In this document: positions 26,977 through 28,590 of the stretch, piece after piece
Position numbering within the stretch: the first letter of the stretch is position 1
Layout of the letters: the number at the start of each line of letters is the position of its first letter
Origin: 2-02-FULL-48-14 sp041645035
Lineage (GTDB): Bacteria > Patescibacteriota > Gracilibacteria > UBA1369 > 2-02-FULL-48-14
Assembly (NCBI GenBank): GCA_041645035.1
Contig: JBAZQU010000014.1
Location: forward strand, 1 to 28,590
DNA: 28,590 nucleotides
Direction of reading: 5' to 3'
Program-made: the position numbers and the translations under genes
The notes under the pieces: model-generated
Told to the model about the DNA's origin: nothing
The model's database searches: none
Seen by the model: the letters and a program-made list of their open reading frames with translations, nothing else

Positions 26977-28590
26977 CCAAAATGTTCGGCGTCACGCCTA
27001 TGCCTTGCACGGAATGTCCCTCGGAGGAAAGCCAGTTAGCGATGGTGAGTTTGAGTATGGAGCCGTCCCAATAAGTAATGACTTCTTGCGCGGTTCCTTT
27101 CCCAAAAGTCTGCGTTCCGATCACGGTGGCATTCGCTACTTCCTGCAAAGTAAGCGCTAGAATTTCAGAAGCGGAAGCGGTGTATCCGTCCACTAAAATG
27201 TAAACGGGAACGTCCTGATAGGGGCCCGTGTCGCCATTGTAAATAGTTTCTTCCGGTCCGCCGTAGTCCAGCGTCACGAGTGGTGTCAAGTGAGGTATAA
27301 AAAGTCCGGTCACAAAATTTCCCATGTTTATGTAACCGCCCGGATTTCCGCGGAGATCCAAAATAATAGCGGAAGGATCCGGCTCTTCGGCGGTAAGTTC
27401 CCCGAGCGTGGTCATCATTTCATCGTAAATATTGGCGGCAAAAGAGTCGATTTCAATGAACCAAGCGTCTTTGTGGTAGAGCTTTCCTTTAACCAGATCC
27501 AACGTAATCAACGCTCGCGTAAGATCATAAGTGTGCTCCCCATCCTCTCGTAAAACGGTAATTCGCACGTCGGTTCCGGCGGTGCCTTTGATGCGACTCA
27601 TCACTTCTTCGATCGGCATTCCCTCGGTGGAAACTTCATCCACAGCGATAATTTGATCGCCGGTTTCAAGTCCCGATTCCGCGGCCGGAGTGCCGTCCAA
27701 AATTTCTGCGATAAACACGGCGAGCGTCTCCGCATCTTGCGTCAAAATAGCGCCGATTCCTTCAAATTCTCCACCCAAAGTGTTCATAAATTCAGTGGCT
27801 TGGTCCGCGCTGAAGTACGCACTGTAAGGGTCATTGAGACTTTCGAGCACGGCATCCACGGCGGCCTGGAAAAGTACGTCCTGGTCAATTCGATAGCCAT
27901 CGGGTAGGTAGAACTCAGTTAAAATCCGGTTCCAAATGTCGGTAAAAATGTCCGATTTGTAAAAATCCTCATCTATTTTTTGGGCATCGGTTTCATTTTT
28001 CCAAGTTTCCAAGTGGTAGATCATGTCCGCCAGTTCACCACGGGTGATTTTTTTGAAGGGGACATATCTCTCACTAAGGTCGGATGTAATAAGTCCCAGT
28101 TTGTTGGCCTGGTAGAGGAGGGAATAAAGTGGATGCTTGGCCCCCACGTCGTCAAAAAGATCGGTGCGATTTGTGAGAGGGACAATGGGTGCACCCAATC
28201 CATAAGCTTGCATGAGGAGGCCGAGGGCGCCGCCGCGACTCAACGTCTTTTGTCCTTCAAAAACGCCCTCGTCGGTCAATTCATAGAAAAGCGCCAGGCG
28301 AGCGTAAGGAGCAAACCAAGCATCCTCGGGAACGTCGTCAAAATTCAAGGTTTTCGGCGCAGTATCGGCATTTTCACGCAGCGTTTTGAAAAGCATTTTA
28401 AAAAGTTCCGCGCGAGTCACAAAATCGTCGGGGCGAAAATTTTGCCCGGGGTCCACCGTGCCAATGAGTTCCAGATAACTAACGCCTTCGTAATAGGGAT
28501 AGCTTTCAGGCACGTCGTCAAAAGAGGCGAAGGCGTTTTGGGCGAATAAGCCAAGAGAAAATAAGAGGGCGAACAGGGACGACCGGGCTA
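26918..28590 (-). CDS. SLH-domain S41 (C-terminal processing) protease, 5' end outside window
   Basis: At least 557 residues are visible, and the reading frame stays open to the right edge, so the start codon lies outside. The first visible residues (ARSSLFALLFSLGLFAQNAFA) are a signal-peptide core and cleavage site, followed by SFDDVPESYPYYEGVSYLEL, the first of three SLH repeats (also FDDVPEDAWFAPYARLA and FDDVGAKHPLYSLLYQA). SLH domains bind wall polymers on the outer surface. A PDZ domain (about GGEFEGIGAILTQDAETLAV to TYDLTRALI) and an S41 protease core follow. The catalytic Ser is in DGYTASASEILA and the Lys in TFGKGTAQEV; LDLRGNPGGY is also typical. It should be an S-layer-attached CtpA-type protease that trims surface or secreted proteins. 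A GTG at 28513 is not the start because the signal peptide lies upstream in frame. Its 3' end overlaps the SprT-like gene by 59 nt. Confidence 0.95.
   Translation of the reverse strand, partial: ARSSLFALLFSLGLFAQNAFASFDDVPESYPYYEGVSYLELIGTVDPGQNFRPDDFVTRAELFKMLFKTLRENADTAPKTLNFDDVPEDAWFAPYARLALFYELTDEGVFEGQKTLSRGGALGLLMQAYGLGAPIVPLTNRTDLFDDVGAKHPLYSLLYQANKLGLITSDLSERYVPFKKITRGELADMIYHLETWKNETDAQKIDEDFYKSDIFTDIWNRILTEFYLPDGYRIDQDVLFQAAVDAVLESLNDPYSAYFSADQATEFMNTLGGEFEGIGAILTQDAETLAVFIAEILDGTPAAESGLETGDQIIAVDEVSTEGMPIEEVMSRIKGTAGTDVRITVLREDGEHTYDLTRALITLDLVKGKLYHKDAWFIEIDSFAANIYDEMMTTLGELTAEEPDPSAIILDLRGNPGGYINMGNFVTGLFIPHLTPLVTLDYGGPEETIYNGDTGPYQDVPVYILVDGYTASASEILALTLQEVANATVIGTQTFGKGTAQEVITYWDGSILKLTIANWLSSEGHSVQGIGVTPNILVTPTSGEADEWLKALDDAL

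Noticed and set aside
28511..28513. GTG at 28513 as start of the SLH-S41 protease
   Set aside because: The frame continues upstream with a clear signal peptide, so the true start is beyond the window edge.
1..28590. Alternative genetic code with UGA read as glycine
   Set aside because: All conserved proteins are full length under the standard code and several end at UGA in tight overlaps.

Overview
The window looks like a chromosomal segment from a Candidate Phyla Radiation (Patescibacteria) bacterium. It most resembles the Peregrinibacteria type, but no rRNA or marker-protein comparison is possible here. The evidence is a compact gene layout with many 1-32 nt overlaps, S-layer-homology (SLH) and thrombospondin-type-3 surface proteins, a VirB4-like ATPase away from any visible secretion cluster, an L31 protein with a long basic tail, and very few Shine-Dalgarno sequences. 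UGA is used as a stop in several genes (for example the ATGA overlaps at 6155-6158 and 6904-6907), so the UGA=Gly code of Gracilibacteria/Absconditabacteria does not apply. Two-membrane features are not seen, and surface proteins end in a membrane helix plus a basic tail, which fits a single-membrane cell.

Layout. (1) 1-4720 is an AT-rich accessory-looking islet, all on the minus strand: a VanW-family protein, a DedA/VTT-like membrane protein, an MFS transporter, a broken SLH-protein start, a RhuM-family protein and a GNAT acetyltransferase. (2) 4721-14422 is a minus-strand gene train read from a good promoter at 14394-14422. It runs: giant beta-helix surface protein, pyruvate kinase, a strong inverted repeat, ruvC, a TPR protein, prepilin peptidase, mannose-1-phosphate guanylyltransferase, and a mannose-6-phosphate isomerase-type cupin. 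The last genes overlap. (3) 14443-16311 is glmS with its own promoter. (4) 16313-23247 is a tight minus-strand operon: gyrA, a thrombospondin-3/PKD surface protein, rpmE (L31), tgt, ruvA and an M24 peptidase. (5) 23248-23800 is an intergenic zone with a hicB antitoxin gene, what appears to be a decayed hicA toxin gene, and several promoter-like sites. (6) 23803-26976 holds the only plus-strand genes: a VirB4-like ATPase, a 99-residue unknown protein and a SprT-like metalloprotease-fold protein. The last overlaps tail to tail with (7), a minus-strand SLH-S41 protease whose start lies beyond the right edge.

Working together. Several genes serve the cell surface. GlmS and ManC/cupin make amino-sugar and GDP-mannose precursors, prepilin peptidase and the TPR protein point to type IV pili, and the beta-helix, TSP3/PKD and SLH proteins form or bind the outer layer. 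Housekeeping genes (gyrA, ruvA, ruvC, pyk, rpmE, tgt) are interleaved with these envelope genes. I found no rRNA, tRNA, CRISPR array, insertion sequence or complete mobile element. No stretch over 300 bases lacks a gene. I did not find a clearly new multi-gene system. The most unusual points are the Tgt zinc site, the hicBA remnant with an opposing promoter, the overprinted SprT/S41 ends, the 17-bp inverted repeat after pyk and the broken SLH gene.
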